Shown: positions 42,558 to 51,467, numbered from the stretch's first letter. The stretch is DNA of 64,000 nucleotides from Clostridium hydrogeniformans DSM 21757 (GCF_000686705.1 NZ_JMLJ01000007.1:124001-188000); one strand, 5' to 3'. The notes: generated by a model from the sequence alone, not told the origin. Program-made: numbers and translations.

Positions 42558-43592
42558 TTATTTAAATTCTATTAAATAATCTTCTTCTTTAACTATTTTT
42601 AGTACATTCATAAATAAGTATTTAAATACAAAGCTTAATACAAATGGTACTATTATAAACATAACTACAGTAGCTATTAAGCTTCCAGTGCTATATCCTG
42701 CAATATTTAAATGATTTATAGGTCCTATTAATCCACTAACACCAAATCCAGCACTCATTGGTGTACCTTGGATACCCTGGAATCCACCTAAAGCTCCAAC
42801 TACCGCTGCATTTGCAATTATAGGTAAAATAATTGCAGGTTTCTTAACAAAGTTTGCTAATTGCATTTTTGGCGAACCTAATACATGAGCTAATGAAGTT
42901 CCCATTCCATTTACTTTAAATCCAGCTATTGCTAATCCAAAACCAGCTGCACATATTCCAAGGTTAGCAGTTCCTGAACCGATTCCTCCTAGTGATATTG
43001 CCATTGCAACACCTACAGTAGATACTGGTGAAACTATTAATATAGCAAAAGTAACTGCTGTAAATATTCCCATTAACACTGGTTGTAATGTTGTAAACAT
43101 ATTAACCATCTCGCCTAAGTAGCCTGTTAATGAAGATACATAAGGTAGAATTTGTAGTCCAATAAACCCTACTCCTGTTATTACTAGAGTTGGAACACAA
43201 AGCATTGTGTAAGCTTTTAGTTTATTACCAATATAAAGTATTATTATTACTGCTAATGCTGCTGTTATACCAGCATTTATTACATCTCCCATTCCATTGA
43301 ATTGAAGAATCTTTCCATTGACCTTTAAAGCTCCTGAACCTATCATTGTAGTTATTGCTAAAGTTCCTGATTGAATAGGAGACATTTTAAATTGCATTGC
43401 TATGCAAAGGCCCATTATTATAGTTAATAAACTACTAGCCATCTTAGTAATATCTACTACAGCTTGTAAGTCTAAAGCCTTTCCTAATTCTCCTAATAAA
43501 GCGGAAGGTATTAATGCAACTACAATTCCTATACTCATACCTGTAAGAATTTTATTGATAAAATCTTTTGCGTTAATTTTATTTTCTGCCAT
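42558..43592 (-). CDS. PTS EIIC-type membrane permease (PfoR-like)
   Basis: The 344-residue protein has eight to ten hydrophobic segments and a GTSLAHVLGSPKMQLANFVKKP loop with later GTPMSAGFGVSGLIGP, typical of the PTS_EIIC_2/PfoR family. No EIIA or EIIB domain is fused or adjacent, so phosphotransfer is not evident. Relatives in Clostridium include PfoR, encoded next to the perfringolysin gene; no toxin gene is here. Pairing with D-lactate dehydrogenase suggests transport of a sugar or an organic acid (inference). The start ATG 43592 has AGGAGTG upstream. Confidence 0.8.
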   Translation of the reverse strand: MAENKINAKDFINKILTGMSIGIVVALIPSALLGELGKALDLQAVVDITKMASSLLTIIMGLCIAMQFKMSPIQSGTLAITTMIGSGALKVNGKILQFNGMGDVINAGITAALAVIIILYIGNKLKAYTMLCVPTLVITGVGFIGLQILPYVSSLTGYLGEMVNMFTTLQPVLMGIFTAVTFAILIVSPVSTVGVAMAISLGGIGSGTANLGICAAGFGLAIAGFKVNGMGTSLAHVLGSPKMQLANFVKKPAIILPIIANAAVVGALGGFQGIQGTPMSAGFGVSGLIGPINHLNIAGYSTGSLIATVVMFIIVPFVLSFVFKYLFMNVLKIVKEEDYLIEFK

Positions 43593-43693
43593 TACCTAAG
43601 CACTCCTAACTTTATTTTTTTTTTAACAATCTAAATGTAATCCCTGACCCAAGGTCATTGTCAATAATAATTTTTTCACAATAATAAAACCTA

Positions 43694-44512
43694 TTATTTC
43701 ACCTTTATTTGAATCTCAGACACCATATCTTCTACTGACTTAGTAAAAGTATAATCAATTAATGAATATTCATATATATTTCCATCTACTTCATATCCAT
43801 TTTGATCTATCCATTTTAAAAGATATGTTAATGCCTCCTCATTGTAATATCCGCCATCCTTATACATACATATATATTTACCATCTTCAACAATACTTTG
43901 ACCCTCTATATTAAAGTTATCTGGGAGACTTATAAATGCTCCTGAATTATATGTAAACCCTTCTTTTATTCCCTCTTTAAAATAAATAGTTCCATACTCC
44001 TTATGAGAAAATAAATTTAAATCTTGAAGATGTTTCAGTGCCCTTCTATAAGTTAGCATAATCTCTTCTTTTGTAACTTCTCCCCTGCACCTTAAGTGAA
44101 ATATTTTTCTTTCAGGAAATATTTTAATGGATGGTTTATACAAATCTCTTTTATCAAGATTTTTTGCTCCCTTATAAAAATCCATTAAATACTCAATACT
44201 TCTATGAATTTCTTTAAGACTCTCAATTTCTTTAACAATCTCCTTATTTCTATTTGATAAAGCTTCTATGGTTAAATTATGTTCTCTGTTGTCTAAAAGA
44301 CTTTTTATTTCCTTTAAAGAAAATCCAATCTTTTTTAAATATACAATTTGCTTTAGAACTGGAAATTCCTGAATATCATAGTATCTATAATTATTCACTT
44401 CATCCACATATTTGGGTTTAAAAAGACCAATTTTATCGTAATATATTAGTGTTTTCTTTGATATATTATGCATTTCTGCTACTTCATTTATTTTATATTT
44501 TTTACTATCCAC
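43694..44512 (-). CDS. MerR family regulator with GyrI-like effector domain
   Basis: The 272-residue protein has a MerR HTH at its N-terminus (YKINEVAEMHNISKKTLIYYDKIGLFKP), a dimerisation helix (residues of about 80-115), and a C-terminal effector domain of the BmrR/GyrI type from about residue 120 (KIFPERKIFHLRCRG onward). Such regulators sense hydrophobic drugs or other small ligands and activate overlapping promoters. The target is unknown; the PTS-type permease and dehydrogenase operon downstream is the nearest candidate, in the same orientation. Confidence 0.85.
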   Translation of the reverse strand: MDSKKYKINEVAEMHNISKKTLIYYDKIGLFKPKYVDEVNNYRYYDIQEFPVLKQIVYLKKIGFSLKEIKSLLDNREHNLTIEALSNRNKEIVKEIESLKEIHRSIEYLMDFYKGAKNLDKRDLYKPSIKIFPERKIFHLRCRGEVTKEEIMLTYRRALKHLQDLNLFSHKEYGTIYFKEGIKEGFTYNSGAFISLPDNFNIEGQSIVEDGKYICMYKDGGYYNEEALTYLLKWIDQNGYEVDGNIYEYSLIDYTFTKSVEDMVSEIQIKVK

Positions 44513-45454
44513 AATTTGCCTCCCTAAACTGTACCCTTACTTCATCCTTTTGCCTGATAATCTATTAATTTTACTTTGAAATCCTTAATATAATTAAAAT
44601 AGACAATGTTAATATATTAATTTATTAAAATCAGCCTAATTATTATATTATTTTCAAAGTTTATATTTATTAATTTTTAGTTTTAAATAAAAGTCTTATT
44701 TCTTATTTATATAAAACAAGTTAATCTTTAAGTTTTTTATAAAAAAAGAAGTTGTAATTATACAACTTCTTTTAATGATATACCGATAAATAGGAATTTA
44801 TAAAAAATACTTATCTATAAAAAATATATTACTATAATATAGGTTCTTCCTATTAAGACTTAACTCATACATGCTATAACTACTAAAAATTATATATTTT
44901 AATCATTATATAAAATAAACCTTCAGTAGAAAAAACTATATTAATTTTTACTATGTAAATTTAGCTTTATATTAAAATCAAACTTAAGAAATCTTATAGA
45001 AATTTTTTAATAGTGTTTTATTATAATTCCTAATATCCTAAATACTTATCTCATCATTAGTTGTATATAAAAATAACTTATAACATTAAACTTATCTATT
45101 CCAATAAAAAACCTATATCTCATCTTTTTTATTTAGAGCACTATATATTTTAATTCTAGTACATTATAACATATTATATTAAATAAATAAGGCTTTTTAT
45201 TAGAATCTACTATCTTTTAATAATAAATATCCTAAACTTAACTATATTGTTAATCATAGTATAGTATTAGTATCTATTAAACTATAAGTTAAAGAAGCTA
45301 TTCTAAATAACATTATTATTATTATTAGACTAAACAAATAATTTTATGTAGACTCTTAGCTTACCTTATATAAAATCTTTATTATAAGAATTTATATTAT
45401 ACACTTCATTTAAAATCTATCTATTGATTTAAATTTTAAAATCTATAATATAAA
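44513..45454. other. Gene-free, very AT-rich spacer with one orphan hairpin
   Basis: No plausible ORF is present. A hairpin with 12-bp arms (44745-44756 with 44761-44772, AAAGAAGTTGTA) carries A/T runs on both sides like a bidirectional terminator. It has no gene ending nearby, so it may end an untranslated transcript. Confidence 0.5.
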
Positions 45455-45535
45455 TTTAAAGGGATACCCATATAAATGAGTATCCCTTTGGCTGTAACCA
45501 CAAGTTTGTATAATCCCTATGTAGCCACTCGCCTT
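45455..45535 (-). ncRNA. Candidate structured small RNA
   Basis: A local GC-rich island stands out within more than 1.4 kb of gene-free AT-rich sequence. Read on the minus strand it starts GGCGAGTGGCTACATAGGG and contains GTGGTTACAGCC, so that GGCT and AGCC blocks can pair. It ends in a terminator-like hairpin (45458-45467 with 45480-45489, AAAGGGATAC and complement). A TAGAAT hexamer lies just upstream on the minus strand. No protein is encoded. I do not recognise an Rfam family, and the strand is not certain. Confidence 0.4.
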
Positions 45536-45786
45536 ATTCTATAGTTTATATAATAGCATATATAAATTATAAGATTGTATACTTATAATAAATACCTAAT
45601 AAATTTTTACGGGTTTTTATTTTCAATCTTAAGTTTTTTTAAATTTAAAAATCTATATTCTAAATGTAGAGTAATCTTCAGTACTCATCTATATTTTAGA
45701 ACCAGTAGTAGATATAATTCTTAACATTTTATCTACAGTATATTCCTATACTTTTAATTATCTTTAGTAAATATAAATACCTCCCC

Positions 45787-45812
45787 ATTTCCTTGGAAAT
45801 AAATTACAATCG
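45787..45812. repeat. 26-bp repeat, copy 1
   Basis: This 26-base sequence is identical to 47057-47082. It contains the palindrome ATTTCC-TT-GGAAAT (45788-45801), which resembles an operator. It lies about 125 bases before the frameshifted 2'-5' RNA ligase-type gene. Confidence 0.8.
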
Positions 45813-45937
45813 TTATGTAATAGGAACTTAAAAATATATATTTAATAAGGAGTCAATATTTATCTGATTATATTCAATATATTGTAAGTTATGTTATAAT
45901 AATTATTCAAAATACATAAAAAAGGAGGATCATTAAA

Positions 45938-46478
45938 TTGAACTATAATATGAAGAAAAGGACTATAATGATATTTCCACAATTTAAAAATGTTAATATT
46001 ATAGATGATATAAGAAAAAAATATGATCCCCTTGCTAATAATGTTAGACCATATATTACTTTGGTATTTACATTTGAAAGTAATCTTACATCAATTGAAC
46101 TTAAAGAGCATTTGAAAAAAGTTCTTAGTAAGTCCGTTTAGATTAACTATGAATCATATAATAAAAATAGACAATCCTTTAGGAATGTATATATTTTTAG
46201 TCTCAAAAGAAGGAATTGAAGATATAAAAACACTTAGTTCAAAGTTATATACAGGAATTTTAGAACCCTATAAACCTGAGTGGCTAAATGAAAAGACATT
46301 CCTGCCTCATATGACGATGGGAAATTTTACTTCAAAATATGATTTGGATAAGGCTTTTGAAGATGTTAGTGTTATTCAAGAAAGCTTTACTACAATGGTA
46401 AACAAAGTTTTTGTTGAAATTATTCATGAGAATGAGGACTCTATTATTGATATTGAAGTAAATTTAAGTAATGATTAA
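45938..46478 (+). pseudogene. 2'-5' RNA ligase-family gene, frameshifted
   Basis: Two frames join into one protein. Positions 45938-46141 encode KKRTIMIFPQFKNVNIIDDI, then RPYITLVFTFES with the first phosphoesterase motif region. The second frame, starting VSPFRLTMNHIIKIDNPLG near 46130, runs to 46478 and holds the second motif HMTMG. Removing one base near 46124-46132 restores a protein of about 180 residues, the normal length. The first H-x-T/S motif reads YIT rather than HIT, a further sign of decay. AAGGAGGA lies before TTG 45938. Family members are 2H phosphoesterases acting on RNA 2',5' or cyclic-phosphate ends. Confidence 0.78.
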
Positions 46479-46769
46479 GTCAAATTCTAAATAAAATCTT
46501 AAGTGGCTTTCACAGAAAGAATAAAAAAGCACAATATAGTGTATTATATTTTTAAAGTCTAATACAACATATTGTGGTTAGATTTATTAATATGACATCC
46601 CCTTTTATATATAATTTCAACATAATGCTAGAGCATAACCTAATAAAAATATAATTAATCTTTCTTTTATTAAATACTATATGACTTCTCATAGAAATAA
46701 ACACTGTAGTTTTTTTAAGGCTTCTCTATAAAATAATTTACCACTATAAGAGCTTACCTATAATAATAC

Positions 46770-46937
46770 TTACAAAATCCCCCTCTCTTTATCAGATAAT
46801 ACAATCAATAAGGTGGCTAAGGGACCTAAAAATAAAGATGCAATAAACCAATTAATCCCTGACTTATTTTTTCCTTGTGCTAATCCCGCATTAATTAATG
46901 CCAAAGTCCCCCAACCAATATAGTACCCTCCATCCAT
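46770..46937 (-). CDS. Small 55-residue membrane protein
   Basis: A 55-codon minus-strand ORF begins with ATG 46937 and GAGGTGAT 8 bases upstream. The product opens MDGGYYIGWGTLALINAGLA, has a short polar loop (QGKNKSGINW), then a hydrophobic helix FIASLFLGPLATLLIVLS and a charged end. Two membrane segments with a GKNKS turn resemble small Firmicutes membrane proteins found next to antimicrobial or stress genes. No family is recognised. It lies between the two copies of the 26-bp repeat. Confidence 0.68.
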   Translation of the reverse strand: MDGGYYIGWGTLALINAGLAQGKNKSGINWFIASLFLGPLATLLIVLSDKERGIL

Positions 46938-47056
46938 TTATAATCACCTCATATATAAAATATCTACTAATAAACACAGTACCATATTTTTACACATCCT
47001 ACTACTACTTCTAAGATATTAATGATTTAATTTTTTTAGAGATAGTTAATTAAATG

Positions 47057-47082
47057 CATTTCCTTGGAAATAAATTACAATC
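47057..47082. repeat. 26-bp repeat, copy 2
   Basis: Identical to 45787-45812 and in the same orientation. It lies about 70 bases from the terminator of the 131-residue protein gene. The bases after the repeat remain partly similar to those of copy 1. Confidence 0.8.
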
Positions 47083-47151
47083 TTTTCCCTAGAAACTTAA
47101 TAAAATCTTTATAATACTTTACTAAAATACACGTATTTTTTCTATAAAAGT

Positions 47152-47186
47152 AATAAGCGATACAGTATGATTCTGTATCGCTTATT
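47152..47186. terminator. Terminator with 14-bp arms
   Basis: Positions 47152-47165 pair perfectly with 47173-47186 just after the minus-strand gene stop at 47188. Confidence 0.85.
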
Positions 47187-47187
47187 A

Positions 47188-47583
47188 CTATTGTCCTAGT
47201 CTTCTTCTATATATACCTATAGTTGATTCTTCTTTTATCTTTGTAGATACATTACTTTTATTTAAACACTCTTTAAAATCTCTCCTGAGAATTTCATTTG
47301 CTATAACAATAGCTCCAGGTATTAAAGACATCCCACTAGCAATAGCCCCTGAAATTGTAGGCCATGCTTCTTCTCCAGCCTTACGAGCACAAGAATGAAT
47401 CATTTCTTCCTCCTCTTTTGAGGTTTCTGGATAATAATATTTAATAAAAACTTCTACTTCCCTTCTTCTTTCCTTTATACAAGGTATATCATAAATAGTT
47501 CCCAAAGGTCCCTGGTGCTTACATGTTGATGAATAGGGCTCTAGATATGAGTATTTACCTAGTATGTTTTCACTGCTTTTCAT
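47188..47583 (-). CDS. 131-residue protein with hydrophobic Gly/Ala segment, unknown
   Basis: ATG 47583 (MKSSENILGKY) is preferred over an open frame beginning at 47685, because AGAGGTG lies 4 bases upstream. The protein has a polar N-terminal half with three cysteines (YSSTCKHQGP, IPCIKERRREVEVF) and an acidic stretch PETSKEEEEM. A glycine/alanine-rich hydrophobic segment follows (EEAWPTISGAIASGMSLIPGAIVIA), and the end is basic (GIYRRRLGQ). There is no signal peptide. The hydrophobic segment could insert into a membrane, as in bacteriocin-like or immunity proteins; this is speculative. It diverges from the secreted peptide gene at 47931. Confidence 0.6.
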   Translation of the reverse strand: MKSSENILGKYSYLEPYSSTCKHQGPLGTIYDIPCIKERRREVEVFIKYYYPETSKEEEEMIHSCARKAGEEAWPTISGAIASGMSLIPGAIVIANEILRRDFKECLNKSNVSTKIKEESTIGIYRRRLGQ

Positions 47584-47930
47584 ACTACACCTCTTGTAAA
47601 ATAATTCAATAGTATAATATGCTATAGCTTTATTAACTGTTAATAATAGTAATAAATTATTTTCAGTTATATAGAACTTACTCACACCTATTTATTAGTA
47701 TAAGTGCATTTAATACTTTATTAATAAATAAGTGTGAGTTTAAAAATGAATTTTTATTTATTACAAATTTCCATGTTTAATTGTATAAATTTTATATCTA
47801 TATTTTAATTGTTTAATTTTAATATAAAACTAATAAATTCATAGTTTATTTTTGTTATATTGTTAATTTACTAATCATATAATTTATATATCTGGCTAGA
47901 TAATCTAATAATATTTAGGAGGAAAGATAA
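47584..47930. other. Divergent control region of the small-protein locus
   Basis: This 347-base spacer separates two divergent genes. It holds the 21-bp inverted repeat at 47680-47739. The right half has TTGTTA and TATAAT hexamers that could form the promoter of the secreted peptide, and ends in the site AGGAGGA before 47931. Confidence 0.55.
47680..47739. repeat. 21-bp imperfect inverted repeat
   Basis: Positions 47680-47700 match the complement of 47719-47739 with two mismatches, around an 18-base loop. It lies between the divergent genes and could be an operator, a hairpin in the leader or terminal repeats of a small element. Confidence 0.65.
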
Positions 47931-48155
47931 ATGGAAAATTCTAAAAGATCTTCATTCTTAAGAAAAATATCTATTTTCTTATTTTCAGCAGCTATGTTCT
48001 CTATATTAGGTGCATTTGGTGGTAGTCTTAAGCAGGCTTCTGCTAGACCTTCATGCAGTTGTCCAAATCCTGATATAGAAGTTGTTTATCATGAACCTGG
48101 ATTTACAAGATATCACTGTAATAATTGTGGTTGGTGGTACGACTATAAAAGATAA
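47931..48155 (+). CDS. Secreted Cys4 peptide precursor
   Basis: The 74-residue precursor has a basic start (MENSKRSSFLRK), a hydrophobic core (ISIFLFSAAMFSILGAFGG) and an ASA site that predicts cleavage before residue 39 or 40. The mature peptide of about 36 residues holds a CxC pair (RPSCSCPNP) and a CxxC pair (YHCNNCGWWYDYKR), spaced like a zinc-ribbon or two disulfides, and a strongly aromatic tail. AGGAGGA precedes ATG 47931. It has its own terminator. Possible roles are an antimicrobial peptide, a signal or a metal-binding surface peptide; no family is recognised. Confidence 0.65.
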   Translation: MENSKRSSFLRKISIFLFSAAMFSILGAFGGSLKQASARPSCSCPNPDIEVVYHEPGFTRYHCNNCGWWYDYKR

Positions 48156-48170
48156 TCTACTTAAATAATC

Positions 48171-48202
48171 AAGAACTCGGTTTAAATTAACCGGGTTCTT
48201 TT
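48171..48202 (+). terminator. Terminator of the secreted peptide gene
   Basis: Twelve-base arms with one G-U pair (48171-48182 with 48189-48200) are followed by TTTT, 16 bases after the stop. Confidence 0.88.
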
Positions 48203-48721
48203 GAGTATAAAACTATTTTTACTATATAAATAATCTTTAGTCTAGCTTTTCTCATTTTCTTCTCTAATTATCAAACTTATATTTTTAGAAGTATTCTCCT
48301 AGTTTTTCCCTTAATATATCTAATTATATTTTATGATTCTCAATACACTTCTTATTAAAATCCCTTCTCCTTATCCCTATAAGTTGCTTTATCTCTTTTT
48401 AATTAACTTAAATATTAGTCTGTAAAATAATCTAATTAATCTAAATTTTATATATCCCCCTTTATTTTTTCTATAATTCATGTTTCTTATATAATATTTT
48501 ACAAATTTAGACCAATATCTCATATAAGTCTATATTTTTATGATATAATTAAATATTGAATAGGTACATTATTTTACCAAAGGGAAGGATGTGGCTATAT
48601 CAAAAAATTCATATTGGATTCTAAAGAAGTTTATGTGGATGTACCTAAAAACAAGACAAAATTTAAAAGGCTAAAAACCTATTAAAAAGGGAGCCTGACA
48701 CTTATTAGAGGGGGATGAATT
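48203..48721. other. Spacer upstream of the dipeptidyl-peptidase gene
   Basis: Mostly AT-rich. An open frame without a start codon at 48563-48685 (ending in DVPKNKTKFKRLKTY) has local purine-rich composition and may be a gene fragment. AGAGGGGG at 48708-48715 is the ribosome site of the next gene. Confidence 0.5.
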
Positions 48722-51301
48722 ATGAAAAAGATTATATCTATTCTCTTAACTTTGACACTTATATTTTCATTAACTCCAGTTGCATATGCATCAGAAAATG
48801 TTAAGTCATCAGCTAAGGGTATTAGTAAAGAGATGGCAGCTATGAATAACCTTGATTTAATTCAAGGGGATGAAAATGGACTGACATCTAAGTATGCAAA
48901 TAAAAAACCTACTAGAATTGAAGTTGCAACTGCGCTTTTAAAATTAAATGGACTTTATGAGAAAGCAAAATCCTTTAATGGAAAAGAAAACTTCTCAGAT
49001 TATAAATCAGTAAGTTCTATAGAAAATAGGAATATACTTGCATATATAAAAGCTAATCCTAAATCTTGCTTACTAGAACCTAATAAGGATAAATTTAAAC
49101 CTAATAGTGATGTAAATGAGGAGGAGTTTTATAAAATTGCTCTTCAACTATTAGGATATAAATATGGAAGTGATTTCTCAGATAAAAATATAATAAAATT
49201 TTCAAAGTCTGTTGGACTTAATCCATCAGGAAAAAATAAATTCACAAATGATAATTTTGCCAAGGCACTTAATGATTGTTTAAAAGCAAAAACCAAGAGT
49301 GGTCGTGAATATTTTGAGGTATTATTAGAATCTGGCTTTATGATGGATTTTAATAAAAATAAAGATGTACCAGAAATACTTGTTTTTGATGGAAAACCTC
49401 AACCTATATTTAACCATAATGATGCTATTTATGAAAAGGTTTATGTAGAATCACCTCAAGACACAGATCTTGATGAAAAACGTGACTTACTTGAGGTATG
49501 GATAAAGCGTCCTATTGAAACTGAAAAGGGTATGAAGGTTCCAGCTATATATGAGGTGAGTCCTTATCGCCCTGGAACAAACGATGATCTGTACATTACC
49601 CATAACGTAGATAAAGACATAACTGTAAGTCCACAAAGTAATACAACTTATGAGGATATAAAATATGTTCCTGAAGAAAAAATAATTCCTGGCCCTAGAA
49701 AAATTTCTGGTAAAGCCGATAACGGAAAGGTTGAACCTTTTGAATTTGGTGGATGGTATAACTATTTCTTGCCACGTGGATATGCAGTAGTATTTTCTGG
49801 GGGTATAGGAACCTTAGGATCTGACGGTATAACAAGCACTGGTTCTGTGGATGAAACAATATCCACTGTTGCTGTAATAGATTGGTTAAATGGAAGAACT
49901 AAGGCATTTACAAACAAAAGAGATAATATTGAAGTATCTGCAGACTGGTGCACAGGAAATGTAGGGATGTCTGGACGTTCATATCTAGGTACCTTATCTA
50001 TAGCTGCTGCAACAGCAGGAGTGGAAGGATTAAAGACAATAGTTCCTGAAGCTGCAATAAGTAATTGGTATGATTATTACAGATCAAATGGTGTAACTGC
50101 TCCAGCTTTAGGTTGGCAGGGAGATGATGCAGATCTACTAGCAACATACTGTATGAGTAGAATGATGGATCCTAGAGATTATTCTAAAGTAAAAGAAATA
50201 TTTGAGAAAAACATTAATCAAATGAAAATTGATCAGGATCGTGATACAGGCGATTATAATAAATTTTGGGATGAGCGTAATTATTTAAATAATGCTGACA
50301 AAATAAAAGCAAGTGTGTTTATTGTTCATGGGCTTAATGACTGGAACGTAAAAACTAAACAATTTGATATGCTATGGAAAGAACTTGAAAAACATAATGT
50401 ACCACGTAAAATCATATTACATCAAGGAGAACACATAAGTATTAATAACCTAGCTGGGATAGATTATAATGATATAATGAGTAGGTGGTTTGCTTACTGG
50501 CTTTATGATATCCAAAATAATGTAATGAAAGAAGTTCCTACAGCTACTATACAAAATAATACAAATCTTAAGTGGGAAACTTTTAACAGCTGGCCTGTGA
50601 AAGGATCAAATACTAAACTTTATCTTAATAATGATGGCACAAGTGGTAAATTGAAATTTACTCCAGAAGAAAAAGATTTAAAAGAAACTTTTACTGATGA
50701 TTTATCATTATCACAGTTTAATAGGGAGAATCCTGATCTTAAAAAGTGGCTTGATACAATAGTTAAAAATCCCGAGGCAAAAAGACCTGATCGTTTAGCC
50801 TATGTAAGTGAAACAGTGAGTGAAGATACAAGAATAAGCGGAACTGTAAATGTTTCAATAAAGGCTTCTATAGATAAGCCTTCCGCAAATATAAGCGCAA
50901 TGCTTGTAGATTACGGCTCTGAATATAGGCCTACAATAGAAACAGAAGTAGTTCTTCCTAAAGGAATAATATACGGTGGCAATGCAGGGTCAGATGATAT
51001 AGTAAACTTTGTTACAGATACTAATAAAACAGATTATAAGGTTATCTCTCGTGGTTGGATGGATGCTCAAAACCGTAACACTAATTACCGAGTTGATACT
51101 ATAACACCTGGACAAGAATATACATTTAATTTGGACATGCAGCCAATGGATTATACTGTTAAAAAAGGTCATAAGATAGGCTTGATAATATTATCTACAG
51201 ATGCTGAAAACACTATTAGACCACTAAAGTCTACAAACTTTACCTTTAATACCAGTGAAAGCTTTGTGGAAATTCCTATAGTAAATGGATTCAAAAAATA
51301 G
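48722..51301 (+). CDS. Secreted Xaa-Pro dipeptidyl-peptidase (S15) with SLH-like N-terminus
   Basis: This 859-residue protein has a signal peptide (MKKIISILLTLTLIFSLTPVAYA), then about 190 residues resembling degenerate S-layer homology repeats (AAMNNLDLIQGDENGL, RIEVATALLKLNGL, FSDYKSVS). The rest is a CocE/PepX alpha/beta hydrolase from about residue 220. The nucleophile is S420 in GMSGRSYLG, the aspartate lies in HGLNDWNVK and the histidine in HQGEHIS; a C-terminal beta domain follows. It would cleave X-Pro dipeptides from peptides at the cell surface for nutrition. AGAGGGGG is placed well before ATG 48722. It is monocistronic. Confidence 0.88.
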   Translation: MKKIISILLTLTLIFSLTPVAYASENVKSSAKGISKEMAAMNNLDLIQGDENGLTSKYANKKPTRIEVATALLKLNGLYEKAKSFNGKENFSDYKSVSSIENRNILAYIKANPKSCLLEPNKDKFKPNSDVNEEEFYKIALQLLGYKYGSDFSDKNIIKFSKSVGLNPSGKNKFTNDNFAKALNDCLKAKTKSGREYFEVLLESGFMMDFNKNKDVPEILVFDGKPQPIFNHNDAIYEKVYVESPQDTDLDEKRDLLEVWIKRPIETEKGMKVPAIYEVSPYRPGTNDDLYITHNVDKDITVSPQSNTTYEDIKYVPEEKIIPGPRKISGKADNGKVEPFEFGGWYNYFLPRGYAVVFSGGIGTLGSDGITSTGSVDETISTVAVIDWLNGRTKAFTNKRDNIEVSADWCTGNVGMSGRSYLGTLSIAAATAGVEGLKTIVPEAAISNWYDYYRSNGVTAPALGWQGDDADLLATYCMSRMMDPRDYSKVKEIFEKNINQMKIDQDRDTGDYNKFWDERNYLNNADKIKASVFIVHGLNDWNVKTKQFDMLWKELEKHNVPRKIILHQGEHISINNLAGIDYNDIMSRWFAYWLYDIQNNVMKEVPTATIQNNTNLKWETFNSWPVKGSNTKLYLNNDGTSGKLKFTPEEKDLKETFTDDLSLSQFNRENPDLKKWLDTIVKNPEAKRPDRLAYVSETVSEDTRISGTVNVSIKASIDKPSANISAMLVDYGSEYRPTIETEVVLPKGIIYGGNAGSDDIVNFVTDTNKTDYKVISRGWMDAQNRNTNYRVDTITPGQEYTFNLDMQPMDYTVKKGHKIGLIILSTDAENTIRPLKSTNFTFNTSESFVEIPIVNGFKK

Positions 51302-51343
51302 TAGGTTAGTAACTATCTATATTATATATATACTACTATTATT

Positions 51344-51384
51344 AATAGGAGCTTTAGCTTATTTAGCTATAGCTCCTATTTTAT
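51344..51384 (+). terminator. Terminator of the dipeptidyl-peptidase gene
   Basis: The stem AATAGGAGCT/AGCTCCTATT (51344-51353 with 51371-51380) extends into an inner TAGCT stem and ends in TTTT. Confidence 0.82.
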
Positions 51385-51402
51385 AATTTCTTAAATATAA
51401 GA

Positions 51403-51467
51403 AAAGTCTGTGCATATTTCTTTATATATTGTTATATTATATCTAAAGAAAATATACACAGACCTTT
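51403..51467 (-). terminator. Terminator of the chemoreceptor gene
   Basis: GTCTGTG (51406-51412) pairs with CACAGAC (51457-51463), with a long, imperfect AT-rich extension inside. It lies 33 bases after the minus-strand stop at 51500. Confidence 0.7.

Noticed and set aside
42558-43592. Calling the EIIC-type gene pfoR with a toxin-regulation role
   Set aside because: The family resemblance is general, and no perfringolysin-type gene or VirR-type site is seen nearby.
44513-45937. Searched for tRNA genes, CRISPR repeats and T-box leaders here and in other spacers
   Set aside because: No cloverleaf, regularly spaced repeat or T-box core sequence was found by reading either strand.
48563-48685. 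41-codon open stretch ending in DVPKNKTKFKRLKTY
   Set aside because: No start codon and an in-frame stop just upstream. It may be a gene fragment, but I recognise no family.
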